From Diplocarpon mali (Eukaryota; Ascomycota; Leotiomycetes; Helotiales; Drepanopezizaceae): a stretch of DNA of 64,000 nt. The DNA lies in NCBI GenBank assembly GCA_024741835.1, contig JAENRP010000161.1, positions 4,016 to 68,015 of the forward strand, written 5' to 3'. Shown here piece by piece: positions 13,451-24,717 of this stretch; position 1 is the stretch's first letter, and the number at the start of each line of letters is the position of its first letter. The notes beneath the pieces are model-generated. The model worked only from the letters and a program-made list of their open reading frames with translations. It was not told the origin of the DNA and made no database searches. The translations under genes were made by a program, and so were the position numbers.

Positions 13451-13507
13451 ATGGAGACATCATGGCCCATGATCGGCTGTCACCACCACCCGCAGCTTTG
13501 GGACTAG
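13451..13507 (+). promoter_or_regulatory. uORF overlapping the transporter start codon
   Basis: An ATG at 13451 opens an 18-codon frame that ends with TAG at 13505-13507. It is offset by 11 nt from the main ATG (13462), so a ribosome starting here reads through the main start in another frame and stops 43 nt downstream of it. If the transcript includes 13451, this would reduce or condition translation of the transporter. Confidence 0.45.
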
Positions 13508-15696
13508 ACATCAGTTCGACATCGACCATGGTGCCCGCGTCGGAGAATTCCTCGAGATCGGGCCCGGCAGAGAATCTCAAAAGAGGTGTCGAAAAGGAGG
13601 ACATCAGCGAACCAATGGCCGATGGCAAGGCTAACCCTCAAGAAAGTACCAAGCTCAAGAAGCAGCTCCAGGAAAATACCGATGCGGCTTATCCCTCGCC
13701 GACGCCCTATTACAAACCTCCTCTGAAGCAGAAGGTCAAGAGATATTTCAAACCAGGGGAGAAATTACGACCTTTTCGACTTTTGAGGCAGGATCTTCGT
13801 AATATCAGAAAGCGATACATTTCCGATTGGACACTGTTCAACCAGCTGGTATTTGCCAGTGCCGTCTATGTATTCTTCACAAACATGCTGCCTGGCATCA
13901 CGTTCGCAAGTGATCTTTACGTCAGGACGGGGATGAACTGGGGTACGATCGAGGTTGTTTTCAGTACTGGCTTATGTGGAATCATTTTTTCGCTGTGGGC
14001 TGGAGGTCTCCAAGTCGCCTTTCTTAGCTAACTGGATGCAGATTTTCTACGCAGCCGTTGACTATTCTTGGGATTACAGGCCCTTTCTCTGTATTGGCTG
14101 AGAATATATATGAGCTCTGTGAAAGCTCGTTCCATGTGATGAGTCCTCATTGCTCCCTGGACTGGAATGGACTAGGTTTGACTGACAGATTCTCAGGTAG
14201 AATTCCTACCGCTCATGACATGGTCTCTTATCCACGCAGGCTGGATGCACTACCTGCTAGCAATATTTAACGCTCACGACTGGACTATGCAATATGTCAC
14301 CACCTTCAGCGCAGACATTTTCTCCCTCCTCAATAGCGTGATCTACTTCCACAAAGCAGTCCAAGAGCTACAACGAAACCACGCCCAGGTCTCTTTCGCA
14401 TCATTTCTCTACTCAGTCATTGGTGCAATAGGGACCTTCCTCCTCGCCGTCGCCCTCTCCACCGCAAACTCCTGGAAGCCGCTGTGTATGTACTTACCAT
14501 CCTGTACTGTTCTCAACCTCTCTGGTCTTGTAATTCGACATCTCGAAAAAGAGTCTCAACTCCCCCCTCACGCCCCCCAACAGAAAACAGCGACACTGAT
14601 TGTCTCAAAGTTCACCGCTACATCCGTATGGGCTTAGCCGAATATGCCGCAGCCATCTCGATTATAATCTTCATCGGGCTGCCTCGCATCGGCGAGCTCG
14701 CAACCCTCGATAAGCAAACTCTTGTCGTGCAGGCCTCCTTCCGACCTTCTGATCCCACTCGCAACGTCTTCTTCGTACACTTTTGGGAATTACCCGTGCA
14801 GTGGATTTTTCTATCCATCATTCCTGGCGCCATAATCACAGTGCTTTTCTATTTCGACCACGAGATTAGCAGTATCATCTGCACGCTGCCTCGCTATGGC
14901 ACTACGAAACCTGGCGGCTTCGCTTGGGACATTATGCTCCTCGGCACTACTACAGCGCTCTGTGGTATCCTAGGGATTCCGCCAGCGAACGGGCTATTGC
15001 CGCAGGCACCGTTGCACTCTGAATCCCTGCTGCACGTCGCCCGCGACGAGGTTATCGCCACCTCCCCCGAAACTGGGGAGCGCGAGGTTACTTTTGTGGA
15101 AAAGCAACAGGTGTACGAGCAGCGCTGGTCCCCTTTCCTGCAAGCAGCCGGGATCCTCGTCTTCGCCTCTCCGCCCTTCCAACGCGTCCTCGGGCTGACA
15201 CCGACATCCGTCCTCGCCGGCCTCTTCCTCTTCATGGGCGAGCAATCCTTAGCTGTGAACCCCATTCTATTCCGTTTCTTCTACATGCTAACGCCACCTT
15301 CCGAACTGCCCGCTCTCCCCGAGGGCGTACAGAATTACTGGGGCATCCACGGGTACACTGCCGTTCAGATCGTCACGACGGGTGTCATTTTCTACGTGAC
15401 GCTTACCGTGGCGGCGCCGGCGTTTCCGGTCATCATTATCGCGTGTATGTATCAACCTTCTTCAGACTCCATTTCATATCCTGGAGCTCAAACCCTCAGA
15501 TGTTGAAGCGGCCGGGGCTGATCTTTTCGAAGTGGTGCCGATCAGGTTGTCGGCGATGAACAGAATTTGGGGACGGGAGACGCTACGGTTTGTGGATGCG
15601 TGGGCGTGCAGGGAGGGATGTCCAGAAGATGAGGAGGATCGGAGGGCTGCAGATGAAGGGAATTTCGAGGGTGGAATGGCGGATTCGGTGGTCTAG
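13462..15696 (+). CDS. BOR1: SLC4-family anion transporter (BOR1-like borate/bicarbonate exporter)
   Basis: Five exons by splice-site reading: 13462-13994, 14042-14135, 14197-14485, 14611-15444 and 15533-15696, giving 637 aa. The introns are 47, 61, 125, 88 nt; the first uses a GTGGGC donor. The first ~100 residues are hydrophilic, then a multi-span core follows. Splicing restores the signature FSLFSTQPLTILGITGPFSV across intron 1, and LIHAGWMHYLLAIFNA, PPANGLLPQAPLHSES and TSVLAGLFLFMGEQSL are diagnostic for the fungal BOR1/SLC4 group. In yeast the homologue exports borate at the plasma membrane and affects vacuolar traffic. The C-terminal exon (LVPIRLSAMNRIWGRETLRF) matches the usual cytosolic tail. 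The gene converges on the Tudor-SN gene, leaving 482 bp between the stop codons. A uORF overlaps the start. Confidence 0.93.
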
Positions 15697-16178
15697 GTGT
15701 CCTTAACTCTATTTGTAAATGATATTTCGTGCCCTCTCTCCTGGAGTCTCGGTCGAGCGAGGTGGAGTATCGGTACCATATTTAGATAAGTAACATCTAC
15801 AGGAGTAGACCACAAATCTACGAGTTCTTACACTCAATGTCACTTCACGTCCGCATTACGAAGAGGAACAAAAGTTTTGGCCTTGAGGGAAATCAATTGT
15901 GCATCTATCTACCTATGCAGTGACCGTGCATTATTATGCAATCAATTCCAATCCAATCCCCCTATGCCGTAATAGCACTTTTCATCTATTCTGCCGAGAC
16001 CCTGAAGGGCGGATGGAAACGAGGCAGAGAAGAAAGATGAGAACCCCTGCAAATGATGCTCAATCGTAAATCCGTAATCCATGCCACCCCGCCGTAACTT
16101 TTGTAATTACCTTTTTTGTACTTGGGCGAAATAGAAACAAGAAGAGAGGACTCAGAGGCGGAATCTAGGGCAGACGCT
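15697..16178. other. Intergenic, convergent 3' ends
   Basis: 482 bp between the stop codons of the transporter (+) and Tudor-SN (-). No gene is visible; it holds both 3' UTRs. Confidence 0.5.
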
Positions 16179-19119
16179 CTAATCCTCTCTCAAATCGCCA
16201 TACTCCCAGAGACCTCTACGGTCAGTGATTGCCTGCTCCTCCTTCTCGCGCAGAGCCTTTAAGACGTCACCGAAGCCACGCTCCCAAGCCTTGAGTTTTC
16301 GGGGTACCATAGCGTGGCCATCGGCGATAACGTCCGAGTTGATGCTATCGCCAAGAGTCTTGCTTGTTTGGTGGTATAACGTAACGTATAGAGTACCCTC
16401 TGGCGCAGTGTAATCGACGTTTGCAACTAGCTGAGCACCAGCAGTAACGTCCGTTAAGTAGTTTATAGCATCTGCAAGATAGTCTGTGTTGGTAGGGAAC
16501 TGTAAAAGCGAGAGGATAGCCTCAGAGGCTTGAGGACGGAGCTTTTGAGGCGAGAACTGGGGTTGTGAGAGCGGACGTAGACGGGACCAAGGGATCTTTT
16601 CGCTGTTGCCGTAGTCGATGTAGACAACTTCTGCTTCCTTTACTGCGCGGTCATTGGAGCGGATCCGAGCGCGGTACCATGCACCATCTTCCGAGAACTT
16701 GGCTGCTACATAATCGCCAGCCTTGGGAGGACCTTGGAGGCCAGAATTATTGGACGGGTTCATATGGAACGACTTGAATTGGGTCATCATCGTCTCAAGG
16801 GCTGATGTTCCAGTGCCGATAATCTGAAGCCTCAGCTTGCCGGATTCCTCGATGTGGGTAACCATAACATCGCGGTAGTCCTTCTCACGAGGAATTATTG
16901 CATCGCCATTGGTGCCATTCGCAGGAGCCTCTTCCTCCTCCGCAACATCAAGAGAAGGATCCCAGTCAGCCCAAAGGTTCTTCCGAGCATCCTTGGCTCT
17001 TTGTTGTGCAGCAAGTAATTCAGATGCGTTACCAGCTTGTTCGGCGGAATAAGCGTGTACAGTGGCGAGACCCTCTTCAACAAGAATCTTTGCGAATGAC
17101 TCCTTGTTAATATACAACTCTCCAATGAATCCACCGACCTTATCGATACTGTGCACGTCAATTTCAACATCGCGCTGAGTCAATCTCTTTGTGGCAAGAT
17201 CATGTGCTTCTTGTCCAAAAGGCTCAGCCTTGTCATTTGGTCCGCGAGCAGATTTCGGAGCGCGGATACCACCGAGAACAAAGTTCAGCTTGATGCTTTC
17301 GCGAGGAAGCAGGACAACGAATCTCGAGCCTCCCTTGACGAAGTCCACAATTGCCGGAACCTTCTTTTGACGTTGAAGTCCAGCAACCTGTAGCCTGGCT
17401 TTTTGGAGGGATTCAGACGCATCGACGTATTGCTTGGCCTTGGAGGGCTTTCCGGACCACATTCCCTTCTTCTCCTCCTTAGCCTTCTCTTGAGCAGCAA
17501 GCAAATCGTCATAGTTGGGTGCACGGTCAGTATCGTCCCGGCGGTGACGAATAACCGAAGCCCAGCCTTCTTGAACTAGCAGGAGACCAATGTTCTTTTC
17601 GTTGAGCATGATTGTGGCAACTTCCTTTGCATCGTATTCCTCGGTAGCGGGTCTAGTACCATCGATGCTCAATCGCACATGCTTTCCAATCATCTTCTTT
17701 CTTAAAAATTCCTTGGCTTCATCTCTGAAAGGGGCCTCTGCAGAATCTGTTGGGCGAGGACCACGAATGCTGGAAAGATTAATGCGTTTCTCAGCACCAG
17801 CCTTGTTCTTCACGAAAATTACATCCGCGCTGAAGATCCGTGTGACTTGGACCTCCAAGCTGCCCCCTGTGGCGGCGGCCTTCGAAACGTGATCACGGTA
17901 TAGACCTCGCTTTGCTTTTTGTGCCGCCTTCTCGGCATCACGAAGGGTAGCCATATCTCCGCCGAGAAGTGTCGAGTGGAAATCGGTACATCTGGCGAGA
18001 CCAGCTTCCAGGATGAATTTTGCGATCGTGCCGTTCTTGGGATGTTTGACAGATGCAATAAGCTGATTCTGTGGACTCAGACCGAGGATATCAAGCTGAA
18101 CATTTCTCTGTAGTAATCTTTCTTCGACGAATTTTCGGGCTTCATTTCCGTATTCTTCAGCTGGTTGGGTTTGACCATTCGAAGGATTTACACGCTCGGT
18201 GATAGGGGCGCGAATACCAGCGACCAATGTCATAACTATCTTTATCAGAATACCATTGAGATGAAGATTCAGGGGAATATTTACTGTTCACATGCTTCGT
18301 AGGTGATAGAATGATACGGATGAGCATGCGGTCGCCGCTCAATACTCGCTCCACGAGACCATCAAGCGTCTGTCCTTTGTACTTCTCCAGCCATGCTGGA
18401 GCGTTGCCCATATCATGTTGTACCTCGATGCGACCGAGATTTGGACTCCACAAGCCAAGATCATCGGAGCGAGCCTTTGCTTCGAAAAGATGCAATTGAT
18501 CCAGTTGTTGCAAGGCCTCCTCAGAGTCCTCCTTGCGACCAGCATCCTCTCTCAATTTCAGCCAGCCGAGCTTGACCATCTCCTCAGGAAGCTTGCGACC
18601 ATCGTTGAGGTAAACGATTCCGTATTCACGCTTCGTGTTCGGAATTGTATAGAGGACCGAAAATTGTACAGTCTTGCCAACCAACAGCTCCCGCAATGCG
18701 TCGCGCGATTCGTATGCTCCAACCTCGTCTCCGTCCCTCTTCAGATGCGGCGACGTGCAGTATGCCAGGGAAAGAGTTCGTTCGCGGTCAGGGTGTGCAA
18801 TCGAAGATAAAATGAGGCTGTCGCCGCTCAAGACAGACTTTACCTTGGCTTGGTTAAGTACCATATTGTCGTTTCGTGCGGCTGGTACGTTCGGGGGTAG
18901 TTTCTTTCCAATGGGAGGGATCCTTGGCGCGGGAAAGGATTCGAGAAGAAGCTTCGAAGCTGGAGCAGGTTGGACCATATTAGCAGCTGTTCTTGACATT
19001 TGTGATGTATTGGAAGTCTTCGGAGATTCCGAGGTCTTTGATTCAACGGAAAGTCTTCTGAAAGATGAGCCATTGCCGCATGGAGCCCAGCCTATCTTGA
19101 TGGGACGATGGCTGTTCAT
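16179..19119 (-). CDS. SND1: Tudor staphylococcal nuclease (SND1/Tudor-SN)
   Basis: Two exons, 19119-18285 and 18235-16179, joined across a 49-nt intron (18236-18284, GTAAAT...ATAG) give up to 963 aa. Tandem SNase-like (OB-fold) domains start near residues 91, 250, 437 and 615, followed by a Tudor domain near 835-900 (GAWYRARIRSND, then EVVYIDYGNSEKIPWSRL) and a final partial SNase fold. The repeats VLSGDSLIL and VLSGDRMLI begin the first two domains. Family members bind and in some cases cleave structured RNA, and act in splicing, RNA decay and stress granules. Family members usually begin almost directly with SN1, so ATG 18864 (878 aa) may be the true start; ATGs at 19119, 18999 and 18978 precede it. 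The 85-residue extension is Ser/Pro/Thr-rich and uncertain. Confidence 0.94.
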
Positions 19120-20264
19120 CTTGATGTGCGATTATTTTTATCTCTTGGGTGGTGTGGAGAGCAAAAGAAAATGTTTGACGACACCATTGTCTTCTCGTGT
19201 TGTTGAGGCTCAGCGTTGGTGTATATATCCCCAGAAAGCGGCTTTGCATACTAGCAAAGGCTCAAGCGAAAGGTCTTGACCAAGCCAGGTGCTTTCGACA
19301 AGTGAATTCTCTGGAATCAGAAGTCCTAGCAGTTAAGGCCAAATGGTTCATTCAGACAACTGTAGCAAAAAGATCTTTCAAATTTGCTGGCAGATGGGTG
19401 AAGACGCTTGCAGAGTGAACTACAATGTTGGATCGAGTTTGAAGATCATCCAGTATATGGCAAATTGTCCTCCGAGCTATGGCGCTTCTTTCCTCTCCCT
19501 ATAGCATGGGCGCAGCTTGCGGATTGCGGCAGGAGAAGCTGCCAGATGGTAAGGAAACATGGTTCACTTACATAGTAATTCAATATATTTTGATCAATGC
19601 CGATACAAGTACCCTGAATTGCTGATAGGTGAAGATGTGCGGACTGAGTTTTGCAAAGAGACGTTGGAGAAGCAATGGGTGACGATGCTGAAGACAGATC
19701 GATGCTATCCACATCTCCTACCTAAAATAAAAGTTGTGCGCCCCATGCCGACGTTTACCCCACCATCGACTACAGGAGTCCTAATCAATAGCGGCGGGGA
19801 GTCTATGTTAAAGAGGCAAGGGATTGTAGCCTAATTAGGTATTTGTATAATGTCAAAATTCGTCTTCTTACAGCTATCAAGGACTTCTTTCTGTACTGAA
19901 CATTTTCCTTTAAGTAGTACCAGATAGTCCTCTAAGTCAAGATATATTGGTGCCATAAAATATAATCTCTTTGGTAAAGAACGATTAGTGGTGAGGTAAT
20001 AAGACAAGCGATCAATGCATTGTGATCAACAATCACCTTTATCTGGAGTAGAACAAGTCAAGCAGTGACTCATGTTCACTGATATCACGGCAAGACAAAG
20101 TTACTACGAATTCAATGGCGTTCACACATTTACAATATATATTTCAAACTCAATATTTGATCAGGTGAGAGAGCGAGGCCAGCTTGCCTGTAGATCAATT
20201 GGCAAATCATGAACAACCGCTCCTCATAGCCTCATCAGAGCATATCATAACTTGTAAATAACAT
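19120..20264. other. Intergenic
   Basis: About 1.1 kb between the Tudor-SN start and the SOD1 stop, both on the minus strand. A 91-codon plus frame at 19559-19834 has no recognisable content. It should contain the Tudor-SN promoter and SOD1 3' UTR. Confidence 0.45.
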
Positions 20265-21127
20265 CTAAGCTGCAATGCCAATTACGCCTTAAATTCATCA
20301 GTGTGTATCACCTCAATAGGAACCACAGTACATACCGCAAGCTGGTCGAGTACCGGCGTTACCAGTCTTCTTGGACTCCTCGTTCTCTCCTTGGCCGAGA
20401 TCATCAGTTCCTGAGTGGACAACAACAGTTCGCTATGCTCCGTCAGTATAAATTGTAGACAGCCTTGCCATTTTGCATGACTCACGCCAATAACACTTTC
20501 GGGACCGATCAACTTGATGAGCTTATCGGTGGTAGAGCCCTTGCCGTTGCCTTGAGAATCGGTCTTGAAATTACCCAGATCACCTACATGACGAATCTCA
20601 TCGCCAGGGGCACCATGAGTCTTGCCAAAGGGGTTGACTGCCATCTCCATTAGCCTTGCCCTCCTCAACAAGGTATATTATGCTTGTAGCTACTCACAGT
20701 GGGGACCAGCGGATGTGCAGCCATTGGTATTGTCACCGAACTGATGGATATGCATGCCGCGCTCAGCGTTGGCATCATTGCCGGTGATGTTCCATGTGAT
20801 GGTCGTGGGAGAGGATTCGGACTCCTGCTCGAAAGTAACAGTTCCGGCGACCTTTGAGTCACCTCGGACGGTTGCAACTGTAAATCATGAGCTGCGAGTC
20901 AGCAATGAGCTGGAAGAAGAAATAGTGAATCGTCGTAAGACACCAGGGTCCTTTTATGCGAGGACGAGGCTTATAATGTGGCCATCCGGGTTGTTGATTG
21001 CCCAACGAGGAGAAAATCCTGCTCATATTGTCTCTAGCGACCCCGCTATTGGCCCTGAAATACCATACTGCAGCTCGACAGGGATTTTCAGACATATAAA
21101 GATGCTATACGTACCTGCCTTGACCAT
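20265..21127 (-). CDS. SOD1: Cu/Zn superoxide dismutase
   Basis: Five exons: 21127-21115, 20877-20698, 20637-20486, 20432-20336 and 20287-20265. Introns are 237, 60, 53 and 48 nt, all GT-AG. The spliced frame is 465 nt and encodes exactly 154 aa, the usual cytosolic SOD1 length. The first coding exon is only 13 nt. Copper and zinc ligands are visible: [27 protein letters not shown] and [14 protein letters not shown]; the C terminus [16 protein letters not shown] carries the conserved disulphide Cys. The enzyme dismutates superoxide to hydrogen peroxide and oxygen in the cytosol. The reading is unambiguous although no single frame covers more than part of it. Confidence 0.96.
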
Positions 21128-21689
21128 TTTGAAAGATTGGTGAAGCCCAGGATAGTTTTGGTTATTGGACGGGAATTGAGAGGTTGCAAGATTTGGAAAA
21201 TTGTCAGTTGAGTTGTGCCAGGTGGGGAAATCGAGGATCGGAGTTTTAACGAGTCTCAGCTTACAAAAGCAGTCGACCGAAAGTCCCTACCCTTGACAGT
21301 CACGTGCATAAAAACGTCACTAGCAATTATCCGAGTCAATATTCGGAGCGGAGAGACCAAGGCCCCGATTTACGGAGTAGCGCTTCTTACAAGATATCGA
21401 ATCTTTATTAACCCAGAAAAGCCGTTTTATTTCTACCTATGCAGGTTCGGAATTCAAAGAACTCCCGAACTGTTCATTGATCATTGTGAGCTGTACGAGA
21501 TGACTGCTGACTCTCGACGATATGCCTGCTTCGCATGTGATTCTAGGAACATAAATTAGATAATCACTCATAACAACTCCGCCGAATTTCTCGCAGGAAA
21601 TTGATTATATGATCACAATACTGAGATTAGAGATCGAAAAAATCTCAGAGTTTCGGGAAATTGACGTACATATATTGTGGAAAATAAGT
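21128..21689. other. Intergenic / SOD1 promoter
   Basis: This holds the SOD1 upstream region. A 114-codon plus frame (21215-21559) is not recognisable. AT content rises towards the repeat island starting near 21.69 kb. Confidence 0.45.
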
Positions 21690-21995
21690 CACATTACGGG
21701 TGCAGTACCAGTATCGATATTTCACAATCGAAATAGAATTAGAGTATGGTAGTATTGCAAAGTCTGCCCTTCTATAGAGGGCCGGTACCATGCCTACGTA
21801 CATCTGAATCACCTGCCCATTTATACTCCTCCGAGTCTGTAGAATACATCGAAGAGAATATCCCGCCGAGAGCCTCGATCGAAGACGCCTCCGAGACGCC
21901 TCTGAATCATATCCGATTCCCGTGTGAAGTTTAGCTATCGAATAATCCTAGGGACAAGAGGACAAGGTATCATAGGTGTAATCTACGTACCAACA
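21690..21995 (+). mobile_element. Degraded LTR-like element, relative of the 606-bp insertion at 40961-41566
   Basis: The stretch GGGTGCAGTACCAGTATCGA at about 21697 matches the reverse complement of the right end of the 40961-41566 element. The right end here, CTACGTACCAACA (21983-21995), matches the reverse complement of that element's left end. Both termini are therefore present in opposite orientation to the 40961 copy, with roughly half the interior missing. The terminal TG is lost. I see no target duplication. Confidence 0.5.
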
Positions 21996-22017
21996 TACGT
22001 ACAACTCAGTAATGGGA

Positions 22018-22733
22018 GGGAGACGACTCAAAACCTGTACGCGGTGTGTCATACGAACCTACAGGTTTTTAAAGAGTCTGCAGAGCCGAGATTGAGCCCT
22101 CTTGACTAAGAAACAATTATACCCCGAGTCGAATGAAGCCAGATTTTTCAAAAACTTCGGAATGAAAAAAATTTCTCTCTACTTTACTATGTCTTCTATA
22201 AATAAATTCCTTTACTTTCGACCTCTACTTGCAAACTCTTGGGTTATTGAAATATATACCTACGACTGGAGGATAGGTTTAAGAAGGGATATAAAGGGGA
22301 AAAAGGCAGGTTATAGTATATAAGGAGGAGGAGAAGAAGGAAAAGGATACATTTCGACAATTTCATATAAAGTCGATAAGAAGGGTTATAATCGAGAGCC
22401 GCCGCCGACGAGCAAGACGCTAGATATAGTCAAATAAATAGCTTCGGTCGACGTAAAAGACTTGTCTTGAAATAAAGAACCTAAGGCAACTCTATTTATC
22501 GAGGCACCATCTAAGAATATACTCGCCCGAGACTTGGAGGGAATAACTATCGACTAAGGCACGAGTTAGACTCTTATCTAAGGAATCGGGAGCCACAGGT
22601 ATAATAGGCTGAATAGAGAAGATATAAGGAGTTTTTTAGGCAAGTTTCTTCTTATATATACATCCGACTAAAGCATTTTTCGCTTATATTATATAGTTTA
22701 AAACTAATATAGCATGTTAGAAGGGGAAAAATG
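22018..22733 (+). repeat. Dispersed AT-rich repeat, copy A
   Basis: About 0.72 kb shared with three other places in the window (39820-40560 inverted, 40655-41995 interrupted, 59136-59848 inverted). Landmarks in order: a GACGACTC start, CTTTCGACCTCTACTTGCA, a GGTTATAGTATATAAGGAGG stretch, a segment near TAGTCAAATAAATAGCTTC, and a right end rich in GGGGAAAA. The copies differ by numerous changes, many of them C/T or G/A, as expected after RIP. No coding capacity is seen. It could be a non-autonomous element or the non-coding part of a larger one. Confidence 0.65.
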
Positions 22734-24717
22734 TTAGTAATAGGTGCCTGATATCTTGGTGACATCGAGTTCGAAATCAAGGCCATATATAAATAGCCAG
22801 TTGGTTATAATTTATGGTAGTATACTGCTTGATACTATGCATCTACCTCGCGCATCAACCATACTCCCTCCCCTGTATTTGACGAACGGCTTTACCAGAA
22901 CCGATCCTCCCTTGCACTTCCGACCACTGGCTCTGGGCGAACTAGACATCACCACCACGACGAGACGCAAAGAAAGACTTCACGATCGCTCTCCGATCTA
23001 CGCCCGAAATTCCAAGGGCGGCTGCGTGTCACACCCATTACATATTGTATCACCATCCGAGGTTAGGAACAAGAAGCTCGGACATAACCCTCCTATTTGC
23101 CGGTATATTAGCTCTTCCGGTTCTTATGGTTCCTGTAGAACGAAGTCTCCGACCAGATTTCCTCTGTTTACTACGACATGTATGTCCAGCGGTTCCGATT
23201 ACAGTAGGAGGCGAGAGGTTGGATGATAGCTCGAAGGAGACGAACAGGAATCTGAAGAACTGTCTCGGTAACGTGGATCTTGCACCCGGATCTTGGTTAC
23301 ATTATTTTGGTGAGGGCACGCGGTGATCGTGGCAGAGGCCTAGTACGCAAGGTACTTTGTGTACCCAGGGGATGATGAATGTGGATTTGGCGAGCGAAGG
23401 CAGGATTCGGCTGGTTAGCATGATGAAGTAGTCTTATTACGAGTATTGCAATGAAACCCTCCTGCAATGATTGCTGAGCATCGAGGCTCATTTAGGGAGG
23501 TAGCGTTAGGCACGTTAAATAATGAGAATTGCGTCGAACTTCGCACCTAAAAACTGTTCGATGAGCTCTGTGGAAATTCCTCTTACCTCAGCCAGTTTCA
23601 ACGCTCAAAAGCAGGTGGGCTAGTTGTGACCAAACTTGGCTATCCAATCGCGACACGATATGCAGGCTTGACGTTGTCGTGAAGTTGGCATTCTCCCAGA
23701 AATGCAGGGACATTGATTGCGACGGGCCGAGGAGTGGCACCTGGCACTTTCGTCCCTGCTAGAGTATTTCGTTCTGTCGAGAGAGATGATTATACAATAC
23801 TCACAGATTCGATGTTGATATGCTACCAGATACATGCCACAGATATAAAATGATATAAAAGTCATTCACAGAATTCCCAATGCTCCCAAGCAGCTACTAG
23901 AATCAAATAGTCAGTTGAGACGCGAGAGAATGATGGATATCTTCGTAAACGTCTTACGGAGAACGCACACTTGATTACCCACTGGATTGATGTCCTGATA
24001 GGACCACTGCGCGCTATCAAAACAGTAACACCTGGTTTTATTTAATGTGGATTGATTACGGAGATATCTTCACAGAGAGGCATCCCGAGATGCATTCGGA
24101 GGCTTATTGTAAGCACCCCGGATCCATAAGTAGTCATGTAAACACTCAGGTGATCTTTAATTAAAACTTGGTTGATGGACCACAGTTTCCTGAAAGCAGT
24201 AAGATTGCGAGCTGCTGGTGATATGCTGATAGTACGGAGCAGAAGGTCCAGATTCCGCAACAGAGATGTCCGTCTACAAGATCAAAGCTCGTTGGAAAGC
24301 CAAGATCAACATAGACAAGGTGGGGGTGGCGTGGTGGATGGATGTTGGGTTGGCATCAGTCCCCGGACATGCTCGGAGAAGTTATCTTCGCCAGGGTGAC
24401 ATTGTCCGTATACATTATCAATAGACGTCAGACGCTGGCTCTCTTCCGGATTTAACAATGAGGCAATGAGCAAGCTGACCACGGGAAAGTCGGCGCTGTG
24501 CATGCGTTGTTGTGACAGCCTCTCTGAAAAAAGTATCTTGGGTACCCAGATGTTGCTTAATCACCTGTTGTTTCCGTAGTGGGGTCCAGCTACCCCTCCT
24601 GCGTCATAAGGACCCGACCTCCCACTTCTTCGCTTTTTTCTTCACACTTCAACGAAATAGTAACTTCACTACCGCAAAAACCCCACAGTCGCCATATCCC
24701 TTCTTCAATTCGCAATC
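22734..24717. other. Intergenic, no supported gene
   Basis: This includes a 160-codon frame (22744-23226, GTG start) and a 93-codon frame (23045-23326) without recognisable domains. The last 120 bp before the transaldolase ATG are pyrimidine-rich on the plus strand, as is common in promoters and leaders of strongly expressed fungal genes. Confidence 0.45.

Noticed and set aside
22744..23326. Two plus-strand ORFs (160 and 93 codons)
   Set aside because: The first begins with GTG, neither has a domain or convincing composition, and they abut a RIP-affected repeat. I left the region as intergenic.
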